This document shows positions 34,807 through 47,600 of a stretch of DNA of 64,000 nucleotides, one piece after another. Source of the stretch: Glycine soja (Eukaryota > Streptophyta > Magnoliopsida > Fabales > Fabaceae). The stretch is taken from positions 40,165,562 through 40,229,561 of the forward strand of contig NC_041010.1 in the NCBI RefSeq assembly GCF_004193775.1, in the 5' to 3' direction. Position numbers and translations under genes: made by a program. Under the pieces are notes generated by a model. The model worked only from the letters and a program-made list of their open reading frames with translations, did not search any database and was not told the origin of the DNA. Positions within the stretch are counted from its first letter, which is position 1. Each line of letters begins with the position of its first letter.

Positions 34807-37341
34807 CTGTCTTTATTTTTCAATCAACCAAGTTTAGAGTTTTTCTATTGATCAAGAGGTTTTGTACCTGGAACTATTTGTATTTGTAGTTGAATTTTAT
34901 GGACTTCAAATTATTCTGATGAAGTAGATCTTGGCACTTTTATGTTTGTAATTATTATTGGGATTTTGGAGCAACACCAGTCTGAATGAAAGCTTGTTGC
35001 TTGGTGAAATGTACTGATCTCTATCTCCCCAACACAATTTTTTCACTCTCCAAGTTGCTTCAAATTATGTCTCCAGAGAAACTATAATTGAGAGTTTAAT
35101 AGATTAAACTGTGTTTCTGAATTGAGTCTTTAATTCTTATACTAACAGGCATATTCTTTATTATGCATTATTTATGACTCATGGACATTGTATGCTATTT
35201 ACAAGTATTCCATGTATGATGACTTGTTCTAGTAGTTGTTAAACAAAATGATCAAGTGAGCAAGTCATCGATTTAAGGGGAAAGCTGGCTGAAAATCAAT
35301 TCTGACTCTAGATTTTATATGTTGCTGAAAATTTTTCTATAACAAACTCATATGGTTATCTTGGTATTGTCTCTAGGTCCAATTGTTGATACAGTTATAA
35401 TGAATTCTCCATTTGGTTCTCGGAAAAAAGGTGCACATTTGGATTTTCTCTCTGTTGCTTTGAAGGTAAGCAATATCATCAAAACTTAATTATAAATATA
35501 TGATTTATGGGAATTCTAATATTACCTTTTGTCAGGTTGCTTCTCAAACTGTTTATTCCTTGCATAAGACTTCAACAAGAGATCTAAGTCGTTTTTATTT
35601 TAAATTCTAAATTCTAATTATTAGATTGATTAATTGAGATTTGCAAGACTGATCAAATGGTTTTAGACTTGTTATCCCCTGCATCATACTTAGTTTTTTT
35701 TTTTCTTTTTTCACAGAAGGTATATCTGGCCACTAGTTACTAAGCTTCCCATTCCACAAGGATGCCATTAATGTTATTTCCTTGAACCTTTCTATTTGGA
35801 TTTCCACTAGTGTGGCATCATTCTATTAACCTTGTTCTATTCTTCCTCCCAGTTATTCTTTTGCATCTAGCTTGCACTTCAAGTTTAGGCATAATATCGA
35901 TTATATGTTGTTAGACTAAGACAAGTAGTGGTTCAGGTTGCTGGTTTAATATGAAATTTTAGCAATAAAGTAATTTTGGAAAATAACCATTCTTTTAATC
36001 ATTTAAATTTTAGTGAGACGTGGTATAGCATGACCAGTTATTGTACTTTTGCACCCCTAGACTTCATATCTTTGGATGATTCAATGATTTAGTACTCCTT
36101 GAACTATCCTCGTTTTTCTCACACAAATTTTCCCCACAGTTGCAAGCTCAATTCTCCTACAAAATACAAACCACCACCAATGTCTGTCTCACTGATTGCT
36201 TGCTTGGTTCTTTTATGTTCATTGATGCATTAGCATGAATTCACATGTAATCTATAATTTTGTGTGGCTATTTTCTCCCCATTTGTGACAATACCATGTT
36301 TTCACTTTTATCTGATTGCAGCATGTGAAACGAATAGCATTAAGGGATTTCAATGCTAGCAGTGCTGAAGTTATATGTGAGGTGAGTGAAGTTTACCTCA
36401 TACTTGATGTTTTTGAGTCTTATATTAAAAGTTAAATTTTTTCTGCATGCATCAACGTTATTTTTGCATGAAGAAAAGGTAAATCCTATTCCTATTTATT
36501 TCCTTGTAACGAACAGATAAGATTACTTTAACTATCAATGATAAGTTATTTTAACAGCTCCAGTTTACTCAAAATACTTCTGTAGGGTATCTCGTAAAAC
36601 TCAATATTCTACACCTATGATAGTGAACCACTTTCCAGATTAATCGAATTAAGTGTTTGTATGTATGCTATTTCTAACAAAATGTGATGAGCCCATGAGT
36701 TTAAACTCAGGCCCTCCATCCCCACACCACGCAACTTTAATTCTTTCATAGGCTAGGTTTAAAAATTCTTCCATTCCATTTAACAATTCTACCTGTCCAG
36801 TTTTCTTATGGCAGTTATTTGTATAGTAACCATAGTGCAATTTACCTGACTCGTTGAAATCTAATTTTGAATTCTTGCTTTGGCAGCTTCGATTTGATGT
36901 ACCGAAAATGTACAAATTTCATAAGAAGGAAGCAGAAATAGTTGATTTGATGCAGAAACGGATAGTGTGTATTGGAATAGACGATAAGATTGCAAGTAAA
37001 AAGAAAATTTTTGGTACCTAAAAGGAGTAGAAACCTTCTCTATGTAACAAGCTCTTGCGCTTTAAGTTGGGTGATGTCACTTCTGTAGTTGTGTGTATCT
37101 ATAAATTTGAGCAAGTTACAGTGCTCTTTCTGCTTTTATACGTAGTACAGAGCATCTTCTTGAAGTTGGTTATAACAGTTTGTCTGATTATGAAACCTGG
37201 TGATGTTTTAATTATCAATGCACGAAGTTGCATAAGATCTTGCCATCATAACAAGACAAAAGTTATAAACTTTTTTACCTAGCTCCTCATATGGAGCATG
37301 GGAATTTCTTGACCATGAGAACCCTTCAGACAAAATATAAT

Positions 37342-37630
37342 ACTCCCTCCTTTTCATATTGATTATCGTTTTAGCATTCTTTTTTTCCCATATTGATTGG
37401 CGATTTCAGTTTTTAAGGAGATATTAAAACTTCTATTTCAATTTTACCTCTAATACTATTGTCTTGTAATACTTGATGTATTTATAAAAATTAAGAGAGT
37501 AACATTTTAATAAATTGGTAAAAAAAAACATTTTAATAAAACTAGCTCTCAATAAATACTATTGTCTTGGAGTAATTGTCTTTCTTAATTTGTTAAAAAA
37601 ATCTTAAAGGTCAATCAGTATGAAATGGAG
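37342..37630. mobile_element. Stowaway-like MITE, about 290 bp
   Basis: Left end TACTCCCTCCTTTTCATATTG pairs with right end GTCAATCAGTATGAAATGGAG. The interior is AT-rich and contains an internal repeat (AACATTTTAATAAA twice, near 37501 and 37528). It lies between the METTL5-like pseudogene and the EF-Ts gene. Confidence 0.7.
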
Positions 37631-38223
37631 AATAGTGAAACTGTTCAGTTTAATTTATTGAGAAAAAAATATCAGCATTTTAAGTTATTTTGAGAAAAAA
37701 ATGAGATTTATTTTTCAGAAGAAAAAAAAAACTCGACATGCTCTAGATTTTGTTGTGCACAATTTTCGTATGTACTTTATATGTGAAACAAGTAGAACAT
37801 GGCACAAGATGGCATGCCAATTTGGACATGGCACGAGAACTATTTGACTTTTGACAGCAACAAATGCCTTCCATCAATTAATTAAACTATACCATGCAGT
37901 TTTAAATCAATCATTTACATGAGAAGCAACGAGTCAATAATTAATGAAACCAGTAATTCAAAACTTAATAAAACTTGTAATTCAAAAATGCATCCACTAA
38001 TATTTTTCAGCATACAAACTGTAGAGAATTAACACAAAATTTAGTCCTCGTGTATCCTCAATGTAGATACAGATTAGGAAAAAGTGTCCCTGCCGATTGC
38101 ACATTTGGTTATTATGAAGAATCAATTGCTGCTGTTTCCAACATTAGTCTCTTGGACTTTTGTAACATGCATATGGATTCCCCAGTTACCATTCATGCTT
38201 GCTTGATGTTACTTATCCTAAAG
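37631..38223. other. 3' flank of the EF-Ts polyprotein gene
   Basis: Probably its 3' UTR (from 38223 down to about 37950 on the minus strand) and then spacer. No other gene seen. Confidence 0.55.
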
Positions 38224-40392
38224 TTATGCTGGTACTGTTGTTTCTTTTTCAGATGTCTCCCCAAGCGTAAACCGAACAAAACGGCGCACTTTAATGTTCT
38301 CTCCGAGTGCAGCTACAGTTTGCTTCACCAAGTCTTTCACTAAAACACTGTCATCCTTAATAAAAGGCTGCTCTAGAAGAGCAAGCTCCCCAAGCCTCTT
38401 TGAGATCCTTCCCTCAACAATTTTTTCTCTGATGTTCTCTGGTTTCGAAAGCAGGTCCTCTCTCTGCATTTCAAGTTCCTTTTCTTTGTTCACAATAGTC
38501 TCTGGAATATCTTCAATGGATACAAACTGCACCTGTGGGCAGGCTACAACTTGCATTGCAAGATCATCAACCAACTCCTTGAATTTCTCACCTCTACCAA
38601 CAAAGTCAGTTTCACAGTTCACTTCAATTAGAACGCCAATGCGTGAATCGTGAATGTATGAACCAATTCTGCCTTCGGCTGCTAGCCTGCTGGATTTTTT
38701 GTCAGCAGATGAGAGACCCTTTTTTCTGAGGTATTCTTGGGCCTTTTCCAGGTCCCCTCCAGTTTCAGCTAGAGCTTTCTTACAGTCCATCATCCCTGCT
38801 CCAGTTTCTTCCCTCAGTTGCTTAACCAATGAGGCTGAGACTGCAACTGTTATTTGCCTGCAGCAGAATGTGGAACACTTTAAGATTTGCAGAGACATTA
38901 CGTGCATGCGTGGGTGAGTGCAATGATTATGTCAAGAATAATTCAAAGACAATACATGCATGCACACGTGTGTGACTGTGTGCAGGTAAGGTTGGTATAA
39001 ATACATGCTAGAAAACATAATATTAAACCTATTGATACAGTTAGTAGTAATGAGTCAGTTCTTTGAATTATTGTATATAACTGAGTCGATGCATAATTAA
39101 TGCCATCAGCAAGACAATGTCTCCTTTGGCATAATTATGGCAATTATAACTCCTGTTTCTGAATCTTAAATAATGCACATTCCAGTAACTAATAACCTAA
39201 ATTTAACAATTTAATTACTCAATAATAAGAAAGAATTCATAGCACTCCTTACTTTGGCTCGGTCTCCTTGGCTTCTGCATCTGCAACAGCAGGTTCCTCT
39301 TTCACCAGTATAGGTGCTGGTTTTGCTGCAGTTTGTGCGGCTACTTCAGCAGCAAAATCCTGGCTTTTCTTCTCTAAACCTTCTCCAAGGTTGAACCGCA
39401 CAAACCTCTTAACTTTAATATTTTCTCCAATAGTTGCAATAGTTTGCTTGACGAAGTCCTTTACTGCTACCTTATCATCCTTAATGTAGGACTGCTCAAG
39501 CAATGCCAGCTCCTCAAGTCTTTTTCTTATCCGCCCTTCAACAATCTTTGATCTTATCTGCTCTGGTTTTGACAAAAGATCTTCTTTCTGCATTTCTATC
39601 TCTTTTTCTTTGTTCACAATTTCCTCGGGAACATCTTCAGTAACAAGAAACTCTACTTGAGGGCATGCAGCCACTTGCATGGCTATATCATCGACAAGCT
39701 CTTTAAAAATTTCACCTCGTGAGACAAAATCTGTCTCACAGTTTACTTCTACCAAAACACCTATCCTGCTGTCATGGATGTAAGAACCGATCCTTCCTTC
39801 AGCAGTTACCCTGCTTGCTTTCTTGTCTGCACTTGATAAGCCTTTCTTCCTAAGGTACTCTTGTGCTTTAATAATGTCCCCACCGGTCTCTGATAGTGCA
39901 TTTTTGCAGTCCATCATTCCAGCTCCTGTTTCTTCCCGAAGTTGCTTCACAAGTGCTGGTGATATAGTTGCTGCAATCCAAAAAAAAAAAAAATGGGGGC
40001 AGATATTTAACTATTAGAAATCTTATGTAAGAATGTAAAGAAAAATCAATAGGGTGGAAAACCAAAAAATATCAATGAACGTAAAGTGTTGTTGGTAACA
40101 ATTGTCATAATTTAATTCCCCAAAGGCAATGCCATTGATCTACTTGGAATTGCAGCCCTGAATTGGTTAGTCCAGTGGCAATATAGCAAACTTGTTATAT
40201 ATATATAGAGGAGGGATCAAGTTACACCAAGAGTAACTCTAAGAAAGTTACTCTTCATCCTCACCATTCATTTTCTTGAAATCTAATGGTTGTAATGAAT
40301 GATTAATCAATAACCATTAGATTTCAAGAAAATGAATGGTGAGGATGAAGAGTAAATTTCTTAGAATTACTCTTGGTGTAACTTGATCCCTC

Positions 40393-40428
<36 letters not shown>

Positions 40429-43179
40429 TTGAAAATGAGAAGTATACAGATTAGGTAATGAGCAGTTAAACTACATAAATACAGCAACTATGCGCCCTCT
40501 ATTATGTGCTCCACTTCACCCTGACATTTAAATATAAAAACTATAATACACGTATAAATTCAAGTCTTGCTAGCATACTTCAGTTTGATGCAGAAAAATG
40601 TGAAATGAAATAATATGAAAATCAGATGAAATTTAAACCTTTACTCAAGCTTTCTCCTGAAGTAGCACCAGTTTGTCCATCAGAATTAGATAAACTGCTA
40701 TTTTTATCAGATGCAATTGCAACCTCTTTGTCTTCAACTTGTGAGGTAAAAGAATTTTCATTCTCTGTAGCCGGAGTTTGTTTTTTTGCTTCTTCTTCAG
40801 GATCATCAATGGAGGTTTTTACTACTTCAGTGGCAGAACTTTCAGGAGAAGGAACCTGATCAGTTTCTTCTGTTGCATCTGTTGACAGAGGATTAACACT
40901 TTAAGAACACTCCTTTTATAACAGTAAATGGAAAAAGAAAGAAAGAAAGAAAAGAAGAAAAAACCCAGCCTGCAAGATAAGGCGATTATAAGGTCAATTA
41001 TTTTAGTTAAATAAAACTAATTGATTGGGCTCACCGTGGAAATGAAAGGCATGCAATATCATGTAATATATGAACATCAATTTTGTGAAACTTGCTAGCA
41101 ATTCTCATTCATCAGCCAAAATCAACCAGGAAAATAGGAATTGAAAAGAAATTGAAGCATAACCTGTAGTCAAGCTTCCCTCAGGAGACAACTCGTCACT
41201 TTGTCCACTCAAACTAGTATCGCTGTCAATGTTCTCAGTAATAGCTCCAACATCATCACCTGCTTGTGATGCAAAGGAAATATTATTTGATAAATTAGTT
41301 GGAAAGCTCTGGTGCATGCATCTAATTACACAAAATATTTTGATTTTAGACTTACAATCCATATTTCTATATGTAAATATAAATTAGAAAGAAAAATAGA
41401 CTGGCAGTAGACTGACAGATTTGTATAGCAGAGAGAGTGGTAGATAGATTAAACAGAACCTGCACTTTCTTGGGGAGCTGGTGCACTCGATGTAATATCT
41501 GATTCTGTAATTGCATCATTTTTATCAGGGCTAGGTTCGACCACATCACTGTCTGTTAGTACTGCAGCTGCAAACTCTTCCATTGCATTAGGAGTTTGTG
41601 ATTGTTTCTCATCTTCTGCAACAATTTGATCAACTCCAGTTTCTATTACATTTTCATTAGCTATTTCAACAGGTGCGTCAGTTTTCAAATCGATTGTTGT
41701 GACATCTGTCTGAGTAGCTTCCTCAATTATTGGATTTACAGTAGATAGATCCTCTTCAGGAATTAAACTTCCAAAAGCTACCTCTTCTTCCTTCTCAATG
41801 GCACTATCTATACCTGTCTTTGGGCTAGAAACATTGCTGACTAGGTTACTTTCATCATCCACAATAGCTGTTGACGAGCCATTAGTTGCACTGGTTCCCA
41901 CATTTTCAGAAATATCATCTTCAGCAGAAGGAACATCATCTGTCAACTTGCTGCTTTCTGGTTCCCCCTGCACGTCAGGAACATCCAATACAGTTTCCCC
42001 TTGATTGACAGTTCCCTTAATTTCTTCCAAAGTACTAGCAGTGGATGGTTTTTGAACCTCAGTCTGAGTTTTCTCCCTATCATCCAAAAAAGAAGCAATA
42101 TCCTTATTCTTACGAAAAGCCACCACAAAAGGGTTTGTTGCAACATGGACAACCCCTTGGTTAAATGTTGAGTCCAATCCTGCAGTATCTTCCTCCTTCT
42201 TCATAGTCAATGTTACTTGTCCTCTTGTGATACGCAAAACTCGTACATTAACTTCTTGACCGACCTCCAGCGTAGTGTTCCCCATAACATTATCAAATCC
42301 ATCATCAGGTTCCTCAGATACAGGTAGAAATCCTTCCTCCCCTTCAGGAAGTGATATAAAAGCACCACTCCTAGCCAAATTCTTCACTGAACCAACCAGT
42401 TGCTGCCCAATGGCAAATTTTGTGCTTTTCGTCACATTATCTTTCTTTGGACTGGGTTTTGAATTGTTCCTCTTCCCAGGTCCAGCTTTCTCTGTCTTGG
42501 TGGGTGCATCTTTACGCTGCTTACCAGTGTCAACATTTTCACGCATAGAGAGAGAAATACGCTGAGTTTCCGTATTCACTTCAATCAGCTTCACCTTCAC
42601 TTCTTGGCCTACAGAAACAACACTTGCAACATCCTTAACATAGCTATCACTCAACATTGAAATATGAACAAGCCCATCTGTGAAAGCACCAATATCAACG
42701 AAGGCACCAAATGGCTGGACAGATTTCACTTTCCCAGTAAAAGTTGCCCCAGGTAACAAATCCTCATTCTTTACAGGAGGCATCTCACTTTTCCTTGCAG
42801 GTCTTGAACGTCTGGCTTTAGCTGGATCAGGGTTGGCATCAGACTTAGTAAATGAATCTTCACTTACTCCAACTTCATTTGAAGGAAGTTCACCAGAATC
42901 TTCATCAGCAACAGGACCTGGTTCCTCCACTGCTACATCTGTTTCTGTGGCTGATATGGAGGTTCTAGACTTCTTATGAAAAGAGAGTATCCTTTTGTTT
43001 TGTGGAAATGCTCCACTGGCAACAAATGAAGGTAATAGAAATCTCCAAGATGATGATCCAGGTTTTACAGTGCTCCTTGACAAGTTCAATCTTGTTAAAG
43101 TGTTATTCTTCCTTGTTGAATAGGTGAATCCAGGAATAATTGAAACATTGCCAATAGAGCATGGTATTACAGGATTCAT
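38224..43179 (-). CDS. PETs: Plastid polyprotein of EF-Ts (PETs / PSRP-7 plus EF-Ts), 5 exons, complete
   Basis: Chloroplast translation factor precursor: N-terminal S1-domain part (ribosomal protein PSRP-7) fused to tandem EF-Ts domains that recycle GDP from EF-Tu. Minus-strand exons 43179-41460, 41259-41164, 40878-40639, 39970-39253 and 38857-38224 join in frame to 1135 residues, longer than the Arabidopsis homologue. Residues 1-75 are Ser/Thr/Arg-rich, as in a plastid transit peptide. S1 domain 1 is at about 141-213 ([20 protein letters not shown]) and S1 domain 2 at about 256-328. Then comes a long acidic linker (330-685). EF-Ts domain 1 (about 688-890) and domain 2 (about 930-1130) both carry [17 protein letters not shown] and [13 protein letters not shown] followed by EVNCETDFV. 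The two EF-Ts exons are clear duplicates. Exon 4 and exon 1 run straight into in-frame stops if their introns are retained. Confidence 0.95.
40208..40395. mobile_element. 188-bp near-perfect palindromic MITE in a PETs intron
   Basis: Left arm 40208-40291 and right arm 40312-40395 (84 bases each) are reverse complements with about two mismatches. The ends read GAGGAGGGATCAAGTTACAC and its complement; the loop is about 20 bases (around GTAATGAATGATTAATCAAT). It is embedded in TATATA on both sides, so the target was a TA-rich site. Non-coding. It lies within the PETs intron between exon 3 and exon 4 (39971-40638). Confidence 0.9.
40396..40426. repeat. (TA)n tract
   Basis: A TA run immediately beside the palindromic MITE. 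The shorter TATATA on the other side suggests insertion into a pre-existing (TA)n. Confidence 0.9.
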
Positions 43180-43199
43180 GTTGGCTTGAATTGTAAAAC

Positions 43200-44690
43200 T
43201 TGAGTTATATATTTCAGGATTAGTTCATCTTTGCCACCTTGACAAAACATATGAAGGATATGAACATTAGTAAGAACTGAGGTAACAAGTTTTTTACCTA
43301 TGTGACAACTATATCAGCATATGTTCACAAAAACATCAAGCATAATCACATCTTTTACAAATCACGAGTAAATTCTTGACTACATTGCAGTTTAAATGAC
43401 TCCATAATAACTACCCCACATGAATTTTACGGCAAGAAAGACAATCAATGAATCAAGGCTACATGACAAATGCTAGGAGATTTGGTATATCAGGATTTCC
43501 ATTTAGTGTAGTAGGGGAACTAACATCACAAATGCAGTTTTTGATGATAATATAAGAATCTGTGTGGTTTGAGAAAATGTTTGCTGTCTTCATTTCCTAT
43601 TTTCAAAAAATCTGTATGCTAAACAGTGAAAACAACACCAAAATTTCACCATTTCCTATACAGATGTTGGAAAACATGAAACACAGTGAAAACAAGGTAA
43701 CTTTATTTTAATTATTAATTTAAAAAAAATAGAAACAAAAAATGTTTTTTCAATCAAAGAGAGCCTGGTTTTTCTTAAAATTGTTTATCCACTCCTGCAA
43801 TATGATTGGTTACTTTCATCTTACTGGTTTATTCATACATGATGTTTAGAAGAATTCAAAGCTCCAACTTAAACTATTTCACCTTGCTCAAAATCCTAAA
43901 AACATTGAGTTGTTGAATTTCAATATCTGGTTTTGGCAAATCCAACCACGTAACAAGTTCAGTTATCTCCTTTGCGTCATCAATGTTAATTTCAAAATAA
44001 CAAAAACACGAATTATCAGCCTGTGAAAATTGGCATTTTCATCAGAATGTAACAGGCAGCATTAAACATGTTAGAATTACCACAAGTAAATACAATTTGA
44101 AAACCCCACCCCACAAATTGTTTAAGAGTCTAAAATGTAAATCAACCTTACAAATTGAACCAAAAAATAAAATTAAAATGAAAAAACAAGTCCTTTTAAG
44201 TTCATTTCATTGAAATACACACTACACATGCACATAATTGGCAAGGCCATTAAATCCCACGAGTCCTTTCGCAAAATTGACAAAATTAGCTTAGTGAATT
44301 AACCGTATTTTGTTTTAATTTCAAGCACAGTGCGGCGGAACTAGAATGCTCCGAGGAAACATAGCAACACTAAGAACTGAGTCCAAAGTTCAATTGAGCA
44401 ACTTAAACATAGTACTATAAATTCCACACAATGATAAGAAGTAGCACAGAGAAAAAACAACAATGACCCATCATAGTTTGAAGCAGAATATGTACCTCGG
44501 AAGCTTCAAAAGGCCAAAAAAAAAAACAGAAATTTTGGGAAGAAAAGAAAAAAAAGAGAGTGAGTGTGAAAAATGAAGTCTTTGTGGTGAAACACGAAAT
44601 GGATATGGATGATGATGAAGGAAGATAGATAGAGGGTGGAAGTGGAAGGAGGCAAATGAATGGCGAGGCTTTAAATCCTTATCTTGAGTT
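43200..44690 (-). other. Probable 5' UTR exon, leader intron and promoter of PETs
   Basis: Upstream of the ATG there is a plausible donor at about 44495 (minus strand: GAAGCTTCCGAG/GTACATATT) and acceptors near 43238 (TTTTGTCAAG/GTGGC) or nearer the ATG. An intron of about 1.25 kb in the leader is therefore likely, with the first exon at about 44496-44650. No protein-like frame occupies this interval. This is inferred from splice signals alone. Confidence 0.45.
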
Positions 44691-47600
44691 CACCCAACGT
44701 TGTTGTTTCTTGTCTTTGGTTCCAAATACACGCTCAAGCTGTTCGGCTTCGGCTTCGGCTTCAGCCGAATGGACCACGCTGATTACTGGGACTTGAAATT
44801 GGGCTTTGGAGCCCAAATCGACAAGCCCCTAGAAATTGGATCTACGGCCACTTCGGACTTGAAAATCTATATCCAGTTGTATTCACGTATTTTGTCAACC
44901 GAAAAGGAAAAAAAAAAAAAAAAGAATTCACGAATTTAAATTTTGTTTTGTGAATTTTTTTGTGCATATAAGAATATCTAATCATAATCATTAAATTAAA
45001 AATGACCGTTTAAAAAAAATGATCATGCGCCGATAATGTCATTCAATCACTATTCTCAATCCAGGCATGATTTGAGTTAGGATTCCTATTCAATTACCCT
45101 TACCCTACTAATAAAGGCATGATTTGAGTCAGGATTTTCTTTAACAACCCAATCCAATGTTTTAGTGTGTCTTTAGTTATAGTTTTTATGACTTTCAGAG
45201 CATGCAATCCGAAAAATATGTTTTTTAGATGAAATATTAAAAGGATCTAACTCAATTAATCCAGCTTATGAATGTTATAAACTTTTAGTATTGTATTTAA
45301 CTTTTACAGATAAAAACATCTAGATAAATTGAGTTCAACCGAATATTTTATTAATTCAATCTCCAGATTGGTTTTTAAACATTACCTCGGAATGTTTGGT
45401 AATTTCAAAATTTTGATATTCGGTAACTATGGGACAGTTTTGTAGCCTTGAAAAAAAAAATGGGACAGTTTTGTAGATATTAAATTATTTTTTTTAAAGA
45501 ACTCCTGAAAATTAATTCTTATGGGTCTTTACTAAATTTAAGGCGAAACTAGTTCTTATCAGCGAAACTTAACTTTTTTTTTTCTTGTAATTCTGAGTGA
45601 ATTGAGTATTTGAAACGTAAGCTTCGTTTACTACAAGAAAGGAAAAAAATATATTTGATCCACGAAAGAGTTTTTTTTTTTTTTTTTTTTTTTTGAAAAT
45701 CCATGAAAGAGTAATATTAAATTTTAAATTTGACTTTGATTGAAATAATAAAACTTGAACTCAACTTATTTAGCACATTTATAACTTTTTATTTTCATTT
45801 TACCAATTGTCTCCTTAAAATATTTGTTAAACTTATTAATTTATTATTGGTAAACATATTATATTAAAGTATAAACTAAAAATAAGAAGATAGTGAAAAA
45901 CATTTGAATAAGTGATTTATATGATAAAATATAGAATTATAATTTTTAAATTAATAGTTTTACATAATACCAAGTAATTGCAATAAAATTACTTATAAAA
46001 ACAGCAAAACAAATTATGATTCATACTAGTTTCTTATTTAAAATCTTAGTTCCTTGACATTATATATGTGCATATATAAAAAAACATGCATTATATATTC
46101 GCAGGTTTTAAACGTTAAGCATGCAACACTTGAGATTAATTTATTTATATAATGATGTCTAAATTTAATAGTAATCTTGTTAGTTTGTTTAATTTAGTAA
46201 ATGAGTTTGATTAAATTAAATACTTTATAAGTTAAATAGTTAGTTCATCGATAATTTTCATTGGTACATAAAAAATACTTAATGTTCAAATTTTTTATTT
46301 ATATTTCTTTTTTAAATAAGAAGAAAGAGACCGATAGGGAGATGCACACCAAAGAAGAAGAAGAAGATATCGATATAAATTTTAAATATGACCATATCAT
46401 GTTAAATATTATACGAGATGTCATAATTTTCTATGATAGATATCCGGTTCTATATTTAATTATGAAATCAACATTCTAATAAGATCACGTTTTGTGTGTC
46501 TGTATTTAGGATTAGGAAGAGTTTATGTTTATCTATAGATGAACTACTTGTCCTCAATTATTATTTTTTATTAACTAAAGAATTAACAATAAAACGTACA
46601 ACTTTTAATATATGAAGATTTTTAAAAATAATCTAAAGTTTAATTCTACTAATTCAATAAAATTTATATTTAATTCCTCACCAAATACCTATTGAAAACA
46701 TTTACCAAGAAAACAAATCAGAAAGCTCAATTAATATATATTTATTTCTCGAAGAGCATAATACTAGTATGATATAGCAAAAAAAAAAAAAAGTAAAAAT
46801 ATCACTCGACACGTTACAAATTAAATAACTTATAATAATAGATACAATATTTAATTTGGCATATGATTGTATGTATTCACACCAGTTAGGCAAGTTCAAA
46901 TGTGAAAAGAATATACAATAGCTAGAAAGAAACAATACATGATTACAGTGATGATGTGAACCGAACAGCTACAGCAGTAAAAGAAATATATTATGATATG
47001 ATAAAGATAAAGATAAATTTACTTAAAAGGGGAACTATTAACTGAAAAGCAATGAAATTATATCTTTAACAGGATCATTAATCCAACTATAGGTTTGTAA
47101 CTTTTCTGTGAAAGAAAATTAGCGCCCCAGCTGAATAGTCCCAAACTATGCACGGCTGCACACATATTCGAAACCTGGGGATAGAAACAAAGGTTATCAG
47201 ACATACAATGTCCAAATACATTTTCAATTATAATGGGCTCATTTTTAACCAATTGATCCATTTAAAGCACAATTCGTATCCAATATCAATTTTATTGTTT
47301 TTAGTGGATTTATCTTAAGTGTGTGACTCTATATGTTTTCTTGGATTTTATTTTTTTTTTATGGGCAAAAGGGCCTATGTTTTCTTAGTAACAGGCTATA
47401 ATATATAAGTTTTTTTTATCAATAAATATTAATTTATTAATTTTATTAAAAATATGAGTTAAAAAAATTCAAACCCATAACCTTAATCAGGTTACAGTAT
47501 ATAATTAAGTATAAAATGCTACTTTTTAAGATTGCGAATAATTAGCGGTTTCTAAAAATACATTGCTATTATCTAATATAGAGAATATCAATGATTTGAC

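Larger units (their letters stand above)
33022..37021 (+). pseudogene. METTL5-like rRNA adenosine methyltransferase, decayed
   Basis: METTL5 proteins methylate an adenosine of the small-subunit rRNA. Recognisable exons in order: 33022-33081 (MKLKQLEGLLGGLQQFPQPK); 33826-33879 (VELEQYPTVIASRMLFTV); 35377-35465 (DTVIMNSPFGSRKKG, then DFLSVALK); 35536-35583 (VASQTVYSLHKTSTRD); 36322-36381 (HVKRIALRDFNASSAEVICE); 36887-37021 (LRFDVPKMYKFHKKEAEIVD, then a changed tail and TAA). Damage is clear. The exons for the SAM-binding DxGxGxG core are not found between exons 2 and 3. Exon 2 has lost the expected GPH in 'PTGPHIASRM' and has no AG acceptor. The catalytic NPPF is NSPF. The donor after STRD reads CTAAGT instead of GTAAGT. 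A MULE-like MITE and an (AT)n run sit where the core should be. The gene converges on the EF-Ts gene. Confidence 0.85.

Noticed and set aside
38294..38917. Plus-strand frames opposite the EF-Ts exons
   Set aside because: Shadow frames of strongly conserved EF-Ts coding sequence.
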